Assembly: GCF_008364555.1 (NCBI RefSeq)
Contig: NZ_VTUC01000006.1
Coordinates: 1-64,000 of the forward strand
DNA: 64,000 nucleotides
Source of the DNA: Enterobacter vonholyi
Lineage (GTDB): Bacteria; Pseudomonadota; Gammaproteobacteria; Enterobacterales; Enterobacteriaceae
Reading direction: 5' to 3'
Positions within the stretch are counted from its first letter, which is position 1. Each line of letters starts with the position of its first letter. A program made the position numbers and the translations under genes. Shown here piece after piece: positions 18,074 to 31,979 of this stretch. The notes under the pieces were generated by a model, which worked only from the letters and a program-made list of their open reading frames with translations, did not search any database and had not been told where the DNA came from.

Positions 18074-19215
18074 TCCTGCTCCAGCGCGTTCACCCAGGCG
18101 GACTGCGGCTCTGCAAGCACCTTCGGCAGCCCCTGAGGCGTATGGGCCAGCAGCTGTTTGGCTTCACCTTCGGGCAGCGTTTTTGCATCCAGCACGCTCG
18201 GATCGCCCCAGATGGCCGGGTCGGCCTTGCGGATCTGCGCCTGCGGTGACAGCAGGAAATTAGCGACCATTTTCGCCCCCGCGCTCGCGCTGGCGTTGGC
18301 CGGAATCGCCACAAAATGGACGTTGCCGAGCATCCCGCCCTGAAAACCAAAGCTATAGCTGTCGGCGGGCAGTTCGCCGCTCGCCACTTTCTGCTGCGCA
18401 TGGGCCGGGTTAAAGGTCAGCGACAGATTCAGGCTGCCGCTGGCAAGCAGGGCATCCATCCGAGCAGGAGAAGGGGGAAAATCTTTCCCTTCGCGCCACA
18501 GCAGCGGGTGGAGCGTGTCCAGATAATCCCAGAGCGGGGCCGTGACCTCGGCAAAGGTGCTATCGGGGGCCTTTTGCAGCGCCTCCGGGTGAGCGGTTAG
18601 CGTCATCAGCAGCTGCTCAAGAAATGCCGTGCCGGTAAAATCGGGCGGGCGAGGATAGCTGATCTTGCCGGGATGCTGCTGCGCGTACGCCAGCAGCGCC
18701 TGAGGATCCACAGGCGGCGTCGGCATGCTGGCTTTGCGGGCGATAAAGGTCAGCTGCGCGCCGCCCCACGGCGATTCCGCGCCGTCTGTGGGGATAGCAA
18801 AATCCTCCGTAACCGGTTTGCGGGTATCAACATAGCGCCAGTTGGGCAACGTCTGCGCCCATCCGGTCTCCAGCAGGTTTGCCTCTTTCAGCGTGCGGAA
18901 GTTCTCGCCGTTAACCCACAGCAGGTCAACCGAGCCGTTGGTCTTACGCCCCGAGGCGGCTTCGGTCTGAATACGTTTTACCGCGTCGGCAGCATCCGCC
19001 AGCGGGACGATTTTTAGGGTAATGGCATAGTGCGTTTGCATCTCGCCGCTGACCCATTCCAGATAGCGGTTGACCGCCGGATCGCCGCCCCAGGCGTTAA
19101 ACCAGACGGTCTGGCCTTTAGCCTGTTGCTGAATGGCCTGCCAGCCGTCGGCGGCAAATAGGGGGGCTGCCAGCAGCAGACCGGTCAGAAACGTGCAAAA
19201 ACGCACACGGCGCAT
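18046..19215 (-). CDS. ynjB: ABC transporter periplasmic substrate-binding protein YnjB
   Basis: Periplasmic solute-binding protein of the YnjBCD importer. The first 22 residues (MRRVRFCTFLTGLLLAAPLFAA) form a signal peptide. The mature part has the DUF/SBP-1 layout, with VWFNAWGGDPAVNRYLEW near the N-terminus and a lobe-crossing region rich in Gly and Asn. It has 389 residues against about 388 in E. coli. It starts 6 bases after the VTT-domain gene and overlaps ynjC, so it is in the same transcript. The ligand is unknown. Confidence 0.92.
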   Translation of the reverse strand: MRRVRFCTFLTGLLLAAPLFAADGWQAIQQQAKGQTVWFNAWGGDPAVNRYLEWVSGEMQTHYAITLKIVPLADAADAVKRIQTEAASGRKTNGSVDLLWVNGENFRTLKEANLLETGWAQTLPNWRYVDTRKPVTEDFAIPTDGAESPWGGAQLTFIARKASMPTPPVDPQALLAYAQQHPGKISYPRPPDFTGTAFLEQLLMTLTAHPEALQKAPDSTFAEVTAPLWDYLDTLHPLLWREGKDFPPSPARMDALLASGSLNLSLTFNPAHAQQKVASGELPADSYSFGFQGGMLGNVHFVAIPANASASAGAKMVANFLLSPQAQIRKADPAIWGDPSVLDAKTLPEGEAKQLLAHTPQGLPKVLAEPQSAWVNALEQEWLRRYGTR

Positions 19216-19221
19216 AATGCC

Positions 19222-19905
19222 TCACTTTTTAGCAGACGGGAGAAAACGGGAAAACAGCCGGCGGGTGACCAGCGGTAATAACCCCAGTAGTGTAAAGGCG
19301 AATACCATGCCAGGCGACAAAATATCGCGCAGCGAGGTCACTTTCCCCAGCTCGCGCCCGGCGTTCAGAAAGATAATCGTGGCGGGCAGCATGGCTGTCT
19401 GGCTGACCCACCAGTAGCGGCAGACGCCAATGCGTGTCAGCCCCATCAGCAAATTCACCAGGAAAAACGGGAACAGCGGCATCAGGCGCAGGGCAAAAAG
19501 ATAGCCCGCTCCGTCGCGCGCCATGCCAGCGTTTACCGTTTTCATCTGCTGAGCAAACCGCTGCTGAACCCAGTCGCGCAGCAGATAACGGCTTGCGAGC
19601 ATCGCAAGCGTCGCCCCGAGGGTGGAGGCAAACGAGACCAGCACGGTGCCTTCCCACAGGCTAAACAACGCCCCGCCCAGCAGGGTAAGGATCGCCGCGC
19701 CGGGAATCGAGAGGGCGGAGACCGCGACATAGATCGCAAAAAAGGTCAGCGCGCTGCGCAGCGGCGCGTGGTCAACATGGGAGAGGAGTGCCTGCTGGTG
19801 GGTTTTAATCCCTTCCAGGGAGAGGGTTCCCGGGGAAAGCATGACAAACGTCAGAATAAATGCGCCCAGAAGGGCGCACAGGAAGAGTGTTTTTCGAATG
19901 TTCAC
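19222..19905 (-). CDS. TVP38/TMEM64 (VTT-domain) inner membrane protein, YdjX/YdjZ type
   Basis: A 227-residue membrane protein of the VTT/DedA-like family with five or six hydrophobic segments. Characteristic elements are SIPGAAILTLLGGALF (about 67-82), ASTLGATLAMLASRYLLRDW and FALRLMPLFPFFLVNLLMGLT. Members are thought to move lipids or small solutes across membranes; this one's role is unknown. E. coli has two such proteins, YdjX and YdjZ, separated by ydjY at this place; only one copy is seen here, so I do not assign a symbol. It lies 6 bases from both xthA and ynjB and probably shares their transcript. Confidence 0.85.
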   Translation of the reverse strand: MNIRKTLFLCALLGAFILTFVMLSPGTLSLEGIKTHQQALLSHVDHAPLRSALTFFAIYVAVSALSIPGAAILTLLGGALFSLWEGTVLVSFASTLGATLAMLASRYLLRDWVQQRFAQQMKTVNAGMARDGAGYLFALRLMPLFPFFLVNLLMGLTRIGVCRYWWVSQTAMLPATIIFLNAGRELGKVTSLRDILSPGMVFAFTLLGLLPLVTRRLFSRFLPSAKK

Positions 19906-19911
19906 GCGTCA

Positions 19912-20718
19912 TTACAGCTTGAATTCAGCCCACACCGGCGCGTGGTCAGACGGTTTTTCCATGCTGCGGATGTCGTAGTCGATCCCGGTTTCGATGCAGC
20001 GCTCGGCCAGCGGTGTACTGGCGAGCAGAAGATCGATACGCAGGCCGCGGTTGTCGTCAAAGCCTTTAGAGCGGTAGTCAAACCAGGAGAAGCGATCCTG
20101 CGTTTCCGGGTTGGCATTGCGGAAGGTATCCACCAGGCCCCAGCCCAGCAGGCGCTCCATCCACTCACGCTCTTCCGGCAGGAAGGAGCATTTGCCGGTG
20201 CGCAGCCAGCGTTTGCGGTTCTCTTCGCCGATACCGATATCCAGATCCGTCGGGCTAATATTCATATCGCCCATGATCAGCACCGGATTCTCTTTTTTGA
20301 GTTCGGTGGTCAGGTAGTCCTGCAGATCCTGATAAAACTTGGCTTTTGCCGGGAATTTTGTTTCATGGTCACGGCTCTCACCCTGCGGGAAATAGCCGTT
20401 AATGACCGTGATATTTCCGAGCGCGGAAGGCACTTCCGCCATGATAATGCGACGCTGTGCTTCTTCACCGTCGCCCGGGAAGCCGCGACGCACGGAAACC
20501 GGCGGCGCTTTGGTCAGCAGCGCGACGCCATAGTGACCTTTCTGGCCGTGATAAAAGACGTTGTAGCCGAGTTTCGCCACCTCTTCGAGGGGGAACATGT
20601 CGTCGTGAACCTTTGTCTCCTGCAGGCCGATCACATCTGGCTGATGTTGCTCAACGATAGCTTCAAGCTGATGAGGGCGGGCACGCAGGCCGTTGATATT
20701 AAAAGAGACAAATTTCAT
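19912..20718 (-). CDS. xthA: Exodeoxyribonuclease III
   Basis: Major AP endonuclease and 3'-5' exonuclease of base-excision repair; it also removes 3'-blocking groups after oxidative damage. The 268 residues match E. coli XthA in length. Catalytic elements are visible: Glu34 in LQETKV, the GDMNISPTD motif (Asp/Asn pair), and SDHAPV near the C-terminus. It heads the leftward run through ynjE. In E. coli it is sigma-S dependent; no promoter is assigned here. Confidence 0.97.
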   Translation of the reverse strand: MKFVSFNINGLRARPHQLEAIVEQHQPDVIGLQETKVHDDMFPLEEVAKLGYNVFYHGQKGHYGVALLTKAPPVSVRRGFPGDGEEAQRRIIMAEVPSALGNITVINGYFPQGESRDHETKFPAKAKFYQDLQDYLTTELKKENPVLIMGDMNISPTDLDIGIGEENRKRWLRTGKCSFLPEEREWMERLLGWGLVDTFRNANPETQDRFSWFDYRSKGFDDNRGLRIDLLLASTPLAERCIETGIDYDIRSMEKPSDHAPVWAEFKL

Positions 20719-20815
20719 AGTCGCTGCCAGTGCAAGGTGAATAGTGCAAGGATGGTAGCAGAATTTGCGTCAACTGTTACCGGCTTCGACCAATAACTGC
20801 AACAGATATTGCCGG

Positions 20816-20844
20816 TGGTGCAATATTTGCACCATTTTGACGCG
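20816..20844. promoter_or_regulatory. NtrC-like enhancer sites upstream of astC
   Basis: TGGTGCA (20816-20822) and TGCACCATTTTGACGCG (20828-20844) resemble halves of, and a degenerate copy of, the NtrC consensus TGCACC-N5-GGTGCA. They lie about 230 bases upstream of the sigma-54 promoter, a distance typical of enhancers. E. coli astC is activated by NtrC from upstream sites. The rest of the 433-base xthA-astC gap shows no convincing gene. Confidence 0.5.
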
Positions 20845-21013
20845 CCTCGCCCTCAAACAGGGCGTAAATGACCGATAAATTTCGCGAGCGATCACAATTC
20901 CAGAATTATATTTGGCCTGTGCATACTCTTTCTGATTTTCATGCGGCAAAGCGCCGCTTGTCGTAAAAATATTCACTTTTTATGCACTAAAGATGAATAA
21001 CTACATGTTGTAA

Positions 21014-26199
<5,186 letters not shown>

Positions 26200-26209
26200 A
26201 GGAGTGGAT

Positions 26210-27175
26210 ATGGAAAATTTACTGGCGCTGACCCTGGCCGATGAGACACCGGAACAGAAAGAGGGGGAGGGCCCCTCATTTCGCTGGCGGTGGCTGGGCC
26301 GCGGGGTGCTTGAGCTGACGCCGACAGCAAAAAGCGATCTCTCGCTGCTGCTTTCAACGGGTATCCACGGGAATGAAACGGCGCCCGTTGAGATTGTCGA
26401 TCTGCTGCTGCGCGCGCTGTATCGCAATGAAATTGCCCTGACGTGCCGCGTGCTGGTGGTGCTCGGCAATCCCGCTGCGCTGGCGCAAAATAAACGGTAT
26501 CTGGTGAGCGACATTAACCGCATGTTCGGCGGGCGCTGGTCGCAGTTTCCGCAGAGTGACGAAACGGCGCGGGCACAGTGGCTGGAGAACATCGTGACCA
26601 CGTTTTTTGCCGCTGCGGGACCCGTGCGCTGGCATCTGGATCTGCATACGGCAATTCGCGCGTCCTACCACGTTCGCTTCGGCGTTCTGCCGCAGCGCAA
26701 TCAGCCGTGGGAGGAAGATTTCCTGAGCTGGCTGGGAGACGCCGGGCTGGAGGCGCTGGTGTTTCACCAGTCGCCGGGCGGAACCTTTACGCACTTCACC
26801 TGTGAGCACTTTGGGGCGTTGTCCTGTACGCTGGAGCTGGGGAAAGCGCTGCCGTTTGGGCAAAACGATCTCACCCGCTTTGCGCCAACGCATCTCGCCC
26901 TTCGGGCGCTGCTGGGCGGAACGAGTCCCGAGCATACGCATCTGCCCGTCGAGCGGTATCGGGTCGTACAGCAGATCACGCGGCGCAGCGACGCCTTCCT
27001 GCTCCATATGGCCGCGCATACTCTAAACTTCACGCCGTTTCGCAAAGGGGCGCTGCTGGCCGAGGATGGCGAGGAGCGTTACGAGGTGCAGAAAACCACC
27101 GAGTATGTTTTATTCCCTAACCCGAGCGTGGCGTTTGGCCTGCGTGCCGGACTGATGCTGGAAAAAATATCCTGA
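26210..27175 (+). CDS. astE: Succinylglutamate desuccinylase AstE
   Basis: Last AST enzyme: a zinc hydrolase that splits succinylglutamate into succinate and glutamate. It belongs to the M14-like AstE/AspA family, with His53 and Glu56 in GIHGNETAP and the third zinc ligand in [12 protein letters not shown] 26210 follows AAGGAG and gives 321 residues (322 in E. coli); the frame's upstream part overlaps astB and is not used. With astC, A, D and B it makes the complete pathway from arginine to glutamate and succinate. Confidence 0.96.
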   Translation: MENLLALTLADETPEQKEGEGPSFRWRWLGRGVLELTPTAKSDLSLLLSTGIHGNETAPVEIVDLLLRALYRNEIALTCRVLVVLGNPAALAQNKRYLVSDINRMFGGRWSQFPQSDETARAQWLENIVTTFFAAAGPVRWHLDLHTAIRASYHVRFGVLPQRNQPWEEDFLSWLGDAGLEALVFHQSPGGTFTHFTCEHFGALSCTLELGKALPFGQNDLTRFAPTHLALRALLGGTSPEHTHLPVERYRVVQQITRRSDAFLLHMAAHTLNFTPFRKGALLAEDGEERYEVQKTTEYVLFPNPSVAFGLRAGLMLEKIS

Positions 27176-27179
27176 ACCT

Positions 27180-27206
27180 TTCCCCTCTCTTCATCCGGGA
27201 GGGGAA
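27180..27206 (+). terminator. Probable ast operon terminator hairpin
   Basis: TTCCCCTC and GAGGGGAA-like arms flank an 11-base loop just after the astE stop. The T run is weak, so termination efficiency is uncertain. The remaining 300 bases up to spy are AT-rich promoter region without a credible gene. Confidence 0.45.
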
Positions 27207-27440
27207 GTAAAATACCTTTTCTTAACAATTAAAGCGCCTGTGCGTGTTTTGCAGAATATTCCTGGTGAATTGCTTTATTATTCATCTTCACTCCGTTATA
27301 CTTCTTCTAAATCGCTTTTAAATCATCGTATTAAATATTTTTCGTTGCAACTCTCCACGCTTTATCCTTATTTCCTCCACATTTGGCGAAAATTTGTTTT
27401 TTACACTTTCATTGTTTTACCGTTGCTCTGACTAATTGAC

Positions 27441-27455
27441 GATAAACCCCGTAAA
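27441..27455 (+). promoter_or_regulatory. CpxR-box-like site upstream of spy
   Basis: GATAA-ACCCC-GTAAA matches the CpxR consensus GTAAA-N5-GTAAA at one perfect and one degenerate half. It lies 59 bases before the spy start. E. coli spy is controlled by CpxR and BaeR; the assignment here is by resemblance. Confidence 0.4.
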
Positions 27456-27513
27456 GTTAATCTCGTCAACACGGCATAGCGCCGAAGAATAACTGAAAGA
27501 AAGGAAATAAATT

Positions 27514-28008
27514 ATGCGTAAGTTTACTGCACTGTTTGTTGCTTCTACCCTGGCTCTGGGCGCTACCAGCATGGCGTTCGCCGCAGATACTGCGACCACT
27601 GCACCTGCCGCGCCTGCTGAAGGCAAAATGATGATGCATCATAAAGGTCCGGGTATGCACAACGAGATGATGATGTTCAAGGATCTCAACCTGACGGATG
27701 CGCAGAAGCAGCAGATCCGCGATATCAGAAAAGGCGAACGCGACCAGATGAAACGTCCACCGCTTGAAGAGCGTCGCGCGATGCATGACATCATCGCCAG
27801 CGACAGCTTCGATAAGGCGAAAGCCGAAGCGCAGATCGACAAAATGGCCGAGCAGCACAAAGCCCGCATGCTGGCTCACATGGAAACCCAGAACAAGATC
27901 TACAACATTCTGACCCCGGAACAGAAAAAACAATTTAATGCGAATTTTGAGAAGCGTCTGACAGAACGTCCGGCGATGGAAGGTAAAATGCCAGCACCAA
28001 CCGAATAA
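27514..28008 (+). CDS. spy: Periplasmic ATP-independent chaperone Spy
   Basis: Stress-induced periplasmic chaperone that binds unfolding proteins with a cradle-shaped dimer. It has 164 residues with a 23-residue signal peptide ending AFA. The CpxP/Spy-family LTxxQ repeats appear as NLTDAQKQQ and ILTPEQKKQ, and the helical middle is strongly charged. A Met/His-rich stretch (KMMMHHKGPGMHNEMMM) near the mature N-terminus could bind metal. It stands alone, with its own terminator. Confidence 0.95.
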   Translation: MRKFTALFVASTLALGATSMAFAADTATTAPAAPAEGKMMMHHKGPGMHNEMMMFKDLNLTDAQKQQIRDIRKGERDQMKRPPLEERRAMHDIIASDSFDKAKAEAQIDKMAEQHKARMLAHMETQNKIYNILTPEQKKQFNANFEKRLTERPAMEGKMPAPTE

Positions 28009-28025
28009 TCGGTTCACTCTCTTAA

Positions 28026-28085
28026 GACCGCCGGGATCCTGTCCACAAAAGCGCAATCGCTGTGGACAGGACCGGCGGTTTTTCT
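28026..28085 (+). terminator. spy intrinsic terminator
   Basis: A long stem pairs ACCGCCGG...CCTGTCCACA with TGTGGACAGG...CCGGCGGT and ends in TTTTTC. It begins 17 bases past the spy stop and is one of the strongest hairpins in the window. Confidence 0.85.
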
Positions 28086-28305
28086 TTCCTGCCCTCTTGT
28101 CTGCCGCCGCCAGCGCGGTATGCTCCTGTAGTCGCATCAGAGAATGTTTGTAGAGTCATGGCGTTAGAATTTTTATTAACGTTCCGCTAAGGCCTGCCCG
28201 CTCTGCTGCCGATACTGTTTCTGTGAATACCCAACGATAACAAACAAGACAGCAACGATAGCAATATCCTTGCCCTGGCACGGGTTGTGCCATTCAGGAG
28301 TGGTG

Positions 28306-28863
28306 ATGGAGTTCTTTGATATCCGTAAGATGCCGGTCAGCCTCTGGCGAAATGGTGCGGGTGAAACGCGTGAAATTTGTTGTTTCCCTCCCGCGACGCG
28401 GGATTTTCAATGGCGTGCCAGTATCGCGACTATTGCCAGCAACGGCGAATTTTCCTCGTTTCCCGGCGTCGACCGGGTGATCACGTTACTGGAAGGAGGG
28501 GAGGTGACGCTGGATGCCGGTCAGGCATTCTTCCATACCCTCAAGCACCATCAGCCCTACAGCTTTGCCGGCGATCTGCCGGTGAAAGCGCTGCTGTCCG
28601 ATGGGCGGATGGCGATGGACTTCAACATCATGACCCGGCGCGACTGCTGCCGGGCGAAGGTGCGCGTGGCTGACCGTACCTTTACCACCTTTGGCTCACG
28701 CGGGGGCGTGGTATTTGTGTTAACCGGGGCGTGGCAGCTGGGTGATAAATTGCTGACGGCCGATCAGGGCGCCAGCTGGGAGGAGGGTACCCATACGCTG
28801 CGTCTGCTGGAGGCTCAGGGCACCTTATTGTTCAGCGAAATCACGTGGCTGCCAGGTCATTGA
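28306..28863 (+). CDS. ves: HutD/Ves-family cupin protein Ves
   Basis: A 185-residue double-cupin protein of the HutD/Ves family, described in E. coli as a cold- and stress-inducible protein; its biochemical role is unknown. The N-terminal [14 protein letters not shown] is the family signature. ATG 28306 is preceded by CAGGAG; the longer frame from 28270 lacks this. Its last 23 bases overlap the 3' end of cho on the opposite strand. Confidence 0.92.
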   Translation: MEFFDIRKMPVSLWRNGAGETREICCFPPATRDFQWRASIATIASNGEFSSFPGVDRVITLLEGGEVTLDAGQAFFHTLKHHQPYSFAGDLPVKALLSDGRMAMDFNIMTRRDCCRAKVRVADRTFTTFGSRGGVVFVLTGAWQLGDKLLTADQGASWEEGTHTLRLLEAQGTLLFSEITWLPGH

Positions 28864-29719
28864 GCACAATGATCTCAAATTTACCGGCTAATACCGGCTT
28901 ACAGAGAATTTTATAGCCATCGTGGTCAAATCCGGCGGGCGTGCGCAGCAGGGTTGCCGCGTCGTTGATGTCGTCGACAGCGCCCAGCCAGAGCCAGTTG
29001 TTGACGATGTGATACTGGGTCATCGCCTCACCCACTTCTTTTAGCGCAACGGCGCTTTCCCAGGGCCAGCAGTTCACGCTGATGGCCGCCAGACCGGAGA
29101 GGAGCCGGGCGTGGTGCGCCTCAATGCTCTCTTTCCCACAGCAGGCACCGGCGCAGCGCTTCAGCGCGGATCGGAAACAGGCGCGTCCGCGGGTGGTTGC
29201 CTCCAGACCTAAAAGGCTGTAGCAAAGCTGCAGCTCGTCCGCCAGCGTCTGCAGCGCCTGGAGCGCGGCTCGTTTATTGGCGAACAGCCCATAGAGATTG
29301 GGGGCATGTGAGAAATCGACGTCGCGCGCGTAGACGACCTGCGGCTTGCCATCGTTGATCTGCAGGGAGCAGAGCTGACGGTTGCGGCGCAGGCGCTTGT
29401 TGAACAGCGGCTGCTGCTCTTTAATCAAACGCGCTTCCAGCAACAGCGCGCCCATTTCTCCGGCCGTCTGGAACCAGGTAATGCGTCGCGACTGGCGCAG
29501 CATGGCGGCCTCGTCCGGGGTACGCAGATGGGATAACACCCGACTGCGAATGTTAACGCTCTTGCCGATGTAGAGCGGCAGCGTGTCGCTTTCACCGTGA
29601 AAGATGTACACGCCCGGTTGTTTAGGCAATGCTTCAAGCCAGGGGCGAAGGTGCTCGGGATATTCGTAGATAGCCGCCGCTTCAAACTCAAGACGCGGGG
29701 CGGATTGACGCCTGCTCAC
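28841..29719 (-). CDS. cho: Excinuclease Cho (UvrC homologue)
   Basis: SOS-induced endonuclease that makes the 3' incision in UvrAB-dependent nucleotide excision repair, acting on lesions poorly cut by UvrC. The GIY-YIG nuclease domain is N-terminal (GVYIF and LYIGKS, residues 36-54), followed by a UvrC-like cysteine-rich segment CAGACCGKE. The GTG at 29719 is chosen as start: it follows GGAG at 6 bases and gives 292 residues, like E. coli Cho (295). An upstream ATG at 29731 lies only 3 bases from the LexA box and has no room for a ribosome site. Confidence 0.93.
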   Translation of the reverse strand: MSRRQSAPRLEFEAAAIYEYPEHLRPWLEALPKQPGVYIFHGESDTLPLYIGKSVNIRSRVLSHLRTPDEAAMLRQSRRITWFQTAGEMGALLLEARLIKEQQPLFNKRLRRNRQLCSLQINDGKPQVVYARDVDFSHAPNLYGLFANKRAALQALQTLADELQLCYSLLGLEATTRGRACFRSALKRCAGACCGKESIEAHHARLLSGLAAISVNCWPWESAVALKEVGEAMTQYHIVNNWLWLGAVDDINDAATLLRTPAGFDHDGYKILCKPVLAGKFEIIVLNDLAAT

Positions 29720-29734
29720 ATACTGCTCCATATA

Positions 29735-29750
29735 CTGTTCAGGTATACAG
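29735..29750 (-). promoter_or_regulatory. LexA (SOS) box of cho
   Basis: CTGTATACCTGAACAG on the minus strand fits CTG-N10-CAG with a good AT-rich left half and flanking A/T. It lies 15 bases upstream of the cho GTG start, so bound LexA would block transcription initiation. E. coli cho is a known SOS gene. Confidence 0.85.
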
Positions 29751-29779
29751 TGTAGCAGGAGTGTGGTGGTTAAAAAAGA

Positions 29780-29808
29780 GCCGGGTGGCGGCGACGCCTT
29801 ACCCGGCC
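29780..29808. repeat. REP element between cho and nadE
   Basis: GCCGGGTGGCGGCGACGCC followed by TTACCCGGCC shows the REP core of an imperfect palindrome with central GGCG...CGCC. The same family occurs at 36812-36890 and 59941-59969. Confidence 0.8.
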
Positions 29809-29824
29809 AGGACGCGCGGCCTGA

Positions 29825-29860
29825 TGCCCTCACCCCAACCCTCTCCCACGGGAGAGGGCG
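29825..29860. repeat. GC-rich intergenic palindrome, copy C
   Basis: TGCCCTCACCCCAACCCTCTCCC followed by GGGAGAGGGC is the reverse complement of the copy at 11006-11045, with the stem and the GGGGTGAGGGCA flank both conserved. Confidence 0.7.
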
Positions 29861-29867
29861 CAAACAC

Positions 29868-29895
29868 AAAAAACGGTAACCCGGGTTACCGTTTT
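29868..29895 (-). terminator. nadE intrinsic terminator
   Basis: A perfect 10-bp stem ACGGTAACCC / GGGTTACCGT lies 5 bases past the nadE stop and is followed on the minus strand by six T. Confidence 0.85.
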
Positions 29896-29899
29896 GCGT

Positions 29900-30724
29900 T
29901 TATTTCCAGAAGTCGTCAAACACCGTAATGGGCGTGTGGCGCTTGTGCTCGGTTTTCAGATACCAGCCTTCGATGATTTTCGCGGTACGTTCATCCAGCT
30001 TTTTGCCTTCCAGATAATCATCAATGTTGTCATAGGTGACGCCAAGTGCTGCTTCATCCGGCAGGGAAGGGCGATCGTCCTCCAGATCGGCTGTCGGCGC
30101 TTTCTTATACAAATGCTCAGGACAGCCCAGCGCGGCAAGCAGCTGCTTACCCTGACGCTTGTTGAGACGGAAGATAGGGTTAATGTCGGTGCCGCCGTCG
30201 CCGTATTTGGTGAAGAAACCGGTGATCGCTTCTGCCGCATGGTCGGTGCCGACCACGACGCCTTTGGTCATCCCTGCGATGCTGTACTGTGCTTTCATAC
30301 GTTCGCGGGCTTTCTCGTTGCCGCGAACAAAATCGCTCAGCTCAATGCCCGCTTCGCGAAGCGCCTGCTCGCTTGCCAGCACCGAGCCCTTAATATTCAC
30401 GGTGAGCACGCGGTCAGGCTGAATGAAGGCAATGGCATCCTGGCAATCCTGCTCGTCCGCCTGTACGCCGTAAGGAAGGCGCACAGCGATAAACTGCAGC
30501 GTCTCATCGCCCGTCTCTTCGCGAAGCTCTGAAATTGCCATCTGGCAGAGTTTACCGGTCAGGGTAGAATCCTGGCCGCCGCTGATGCCCAGCACCAGGG
30601 ATTTCAGGAAAGCGTTCTTTTTTAAGTACGATTTTAAAAAATCCACGCTGCGGCGGATCTCTTCATGTGCATCTACCGTAGGCTTCGCGCCCAGTGCCTG
30701 AATAATCTCTTGTTGCAGAGCCAT
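29900..30724 (-). CDS. nadE: NH3-dependent NAD synthetase
   Basis: Last step of NAD synthesis: amidates deamido-NAD with ammonia and ATP. It has 274 residues, with the N-type ATP pyrophosphatase P-loop SGGQDSTL (around 46-53) and no glutaminase domain, as in E. coli. The region [21 protein letters not shown] is also highly conserved. ATG 30724 is preceded by GGAGG; the frame extends 4 codons further without need. It is divergent from osmE. Confidence 0.97.
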   Translation of the reverse strand: MALQQEIIQALGAKPTVDAHEEIRRSVDFLKSYLKKNAFLKSLVLGISGGQDSTLTGKLCQMAISELREETGDETLQFIAVRLPYGVQADEQDCQDAIAFIQPDRVLTVNIKGSVLASEQALREAGIELSDFVRGNEKARERMKAQYSIAGMTKGVVVGTDHAAEAITGFFTKYGDGGTDINPIFRLNKRQGKQLLAALGCPEHLYKKAPTADLEDDRPSLPDEAALGVTYDNIDDYLEGKKLDERTAKIIEGWYLKTEHKRHTPITVFDDFWK

Positions 30725-30956
30725 CACGCCCTCCATATGCAGTACATAAACAGAATGTGTTAACTGTTAAAACTAACCCTTTGGACGAGAAACGACAAGG
30801 ATCACAGTTTCGAGTGCGCTAATTTGCGCCGATTTAGCAGCTTATCGTTGTTTTATTAGAATTTTCCGAAATTCGTCTGGCGTAACTCACAAAGTTGAAC
30901 AATAGTACTTTTTATCCCATGCTTAGATAACACGCTGATAAACAAGAGGACGGAAT

Positions 30957-31301
30957 ATGAACAAGAACGTAGCAGGAATTCTTAGCGCAGCGGCGGTACT
31001 GACTATGCTGGCAGGGTGTACGGCTTACGATCGCACTAAGGATCAGTTTACGCAGCCCGTAGTAAAAGACGTTAAAAAAGGGATGACCCGTTCGCAGGTG
31101 GCTGCGATTGCCGGTAAACCTTCTTCTGAAGTGACCATGATTCATGCGAAAGGGACCTGCCAGACCTATATCCTGGGTCAACGTGATGGTAAGGCAGAAA
31201 CCTACTTTGTCGCCCTGGATGATACCGGCCATGTGATTAACTCCGGCTATCAGACCTGTGCTGAATACGATACCGATCCGCAGGCACCTAAGGCGCAGTA
31301 A
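30957..31301 (+). CDS. osmE: Osmotically inducible lipoprotein OsmE
   Basis: Small lipoprotein of the SmpA/OmlA (BamE-like) fold family, osmotically induced in E. coli; its function is not known. The lipobox LAGC gives Cys21 as the lipidated residue. The mature sequence contains the BamE-like [18 protein letters not shown] motif. The 114-residue length is close to E. coli (112). ATG 30957 follows AAGAGGA. A terminator follows directly. Confidence 0.95.
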   Translation: MNKNVAGILSAAAVLTMLAGCTAYDRTKDQFTQPVVKDVKKGMTRSQVAAIAGKPSSEVTMIHAKGTCQTYILGQRDGKAETYFVALDDTGHVINSGYQTCAEYDTDPQAPKAQ

Positions 31302-31321
31302 CCCTGCTTGCCTGAGGATGT

Positions 31322-31351
31322 AAAAAACCGGCCCTGGGGGCCGGTTTTTTT
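31322..31351 (+). terminator. osmE intrinsic terminator
   Basis: AAAAAACCGGCC-CTGG-GGGCCGGTTTTTTT forms a short, GC-rich stem with seven T, 20 bases beyond osmE. The A run on the left also allows termination from the right. Confidence 0.85.
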
Positions 31352-31366
31352 ATGCATCAGAAAATC

Positions 31367-31413
31367 TTATTTCTTTGCGCGAATTATTTGCCCGAAATGT
31401 GAAGGGAGTCAAC
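31367..31413 (+). promoter_or_regulatory. Candidate NagC and CRP sites in the chb control region
   Basis: TTATTTCTTTGCGCGAATTA (31367 onward) resembles NagC operators with a central CGCG-type core and flanking A/T. TGTGA-AGGGAG-TCAAC (31398-31413) matches a CRP site with one perfect half. E. coli chb is repressed by NagC and activated by CRP and ChbR. These calls rest on resemblance only. The 281-base gap contains no other gene. Confidence 0.4.
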
Positions 31414-31582
31414 AAGCCAGGTCAATGAGAGACAATTTGAGTCTATCCAGAATTATCCCCTGTCTGTACCATTGCGTATACTCACTCCAACGATAAACAA
31501 CAGTACGCAAGCTACCTGTCTGCTGGGACAGCGAGTCGAGTGATAGCGCGATGGCAGGTAGTCATACAAGAGGGAAATCACG

Positions 31583-31900
31583 ATGGAAAAGAAACATATC
31601 TACCTGTTCTGCTCAGCGGGCATGTCAACCTCGCTTCTGGTTTCAAAAATGCGTGCGCAGGCTGAAAAGTATGAAGTCCCTGTGGTGATTGAAGCGTTCC
31701 CCGAGACGCTGGCGGGCGAAAAAGGTCAGACAGCCGATGTCGTTTTACTGGGACCGCAAATCGCCTATATGTTGCCCGAAATTCAACGACTGTTACCGAA
31801 TAAACCGGTCGAAGTGATCGACTCGGGGCTGTACGGCAAAATTGATGGTTTAGGTGTTCTTAAAGCTGCTGTGGCAGCCATTAAAAAAGCTGCTAATTAA
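31583..31900 (+). CDS. chbB: PTS N,N'-diacetylchitobiose-specific EIIB component
   Basis: Phosphocarrier of the chitobiose phosphotransferase system, which accepts phosphate on Cys10 ([11 protein letters not shown]) from ChbA and passes it to the sugar during ChbC transport. It has 105 residues, one shorter than E. coli. It is the first gene of chbBCARFG and is preceded by an AGAGGGAAA ribosome site. Confidence 0.97.
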   Translation: MEKKHIYLFCSAGMSTSLLVSKMRAQAEKYEVPVVIEAFPETLAGEKGQTADVVLLGPQIAYMLPEIQRLLPNKPVEVIDSGLYGKIDGLGVLKAAVAAIKKAAN

Positions 31901-31979
31901 TTTTTATTTTTCCCGTCAAAGAGTTATTTCACACACAATACGCCGTAACATGCGTTACGGCATTTAAGGGTATTTTCCT

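Noticed and set aside
20770..20976. 68-codon frame between xthA and astC
   Set aside because: Lies over the NtrC-like sites and has no ribosome site or recognisable sequence.
27240..27431. 63-codon frame upstream of spy
   Set aside because: AT-rich promoter DNA with a Phe/Leu/Tyr-rich product; no ribosome site, and it overlaps the expected spy control region.
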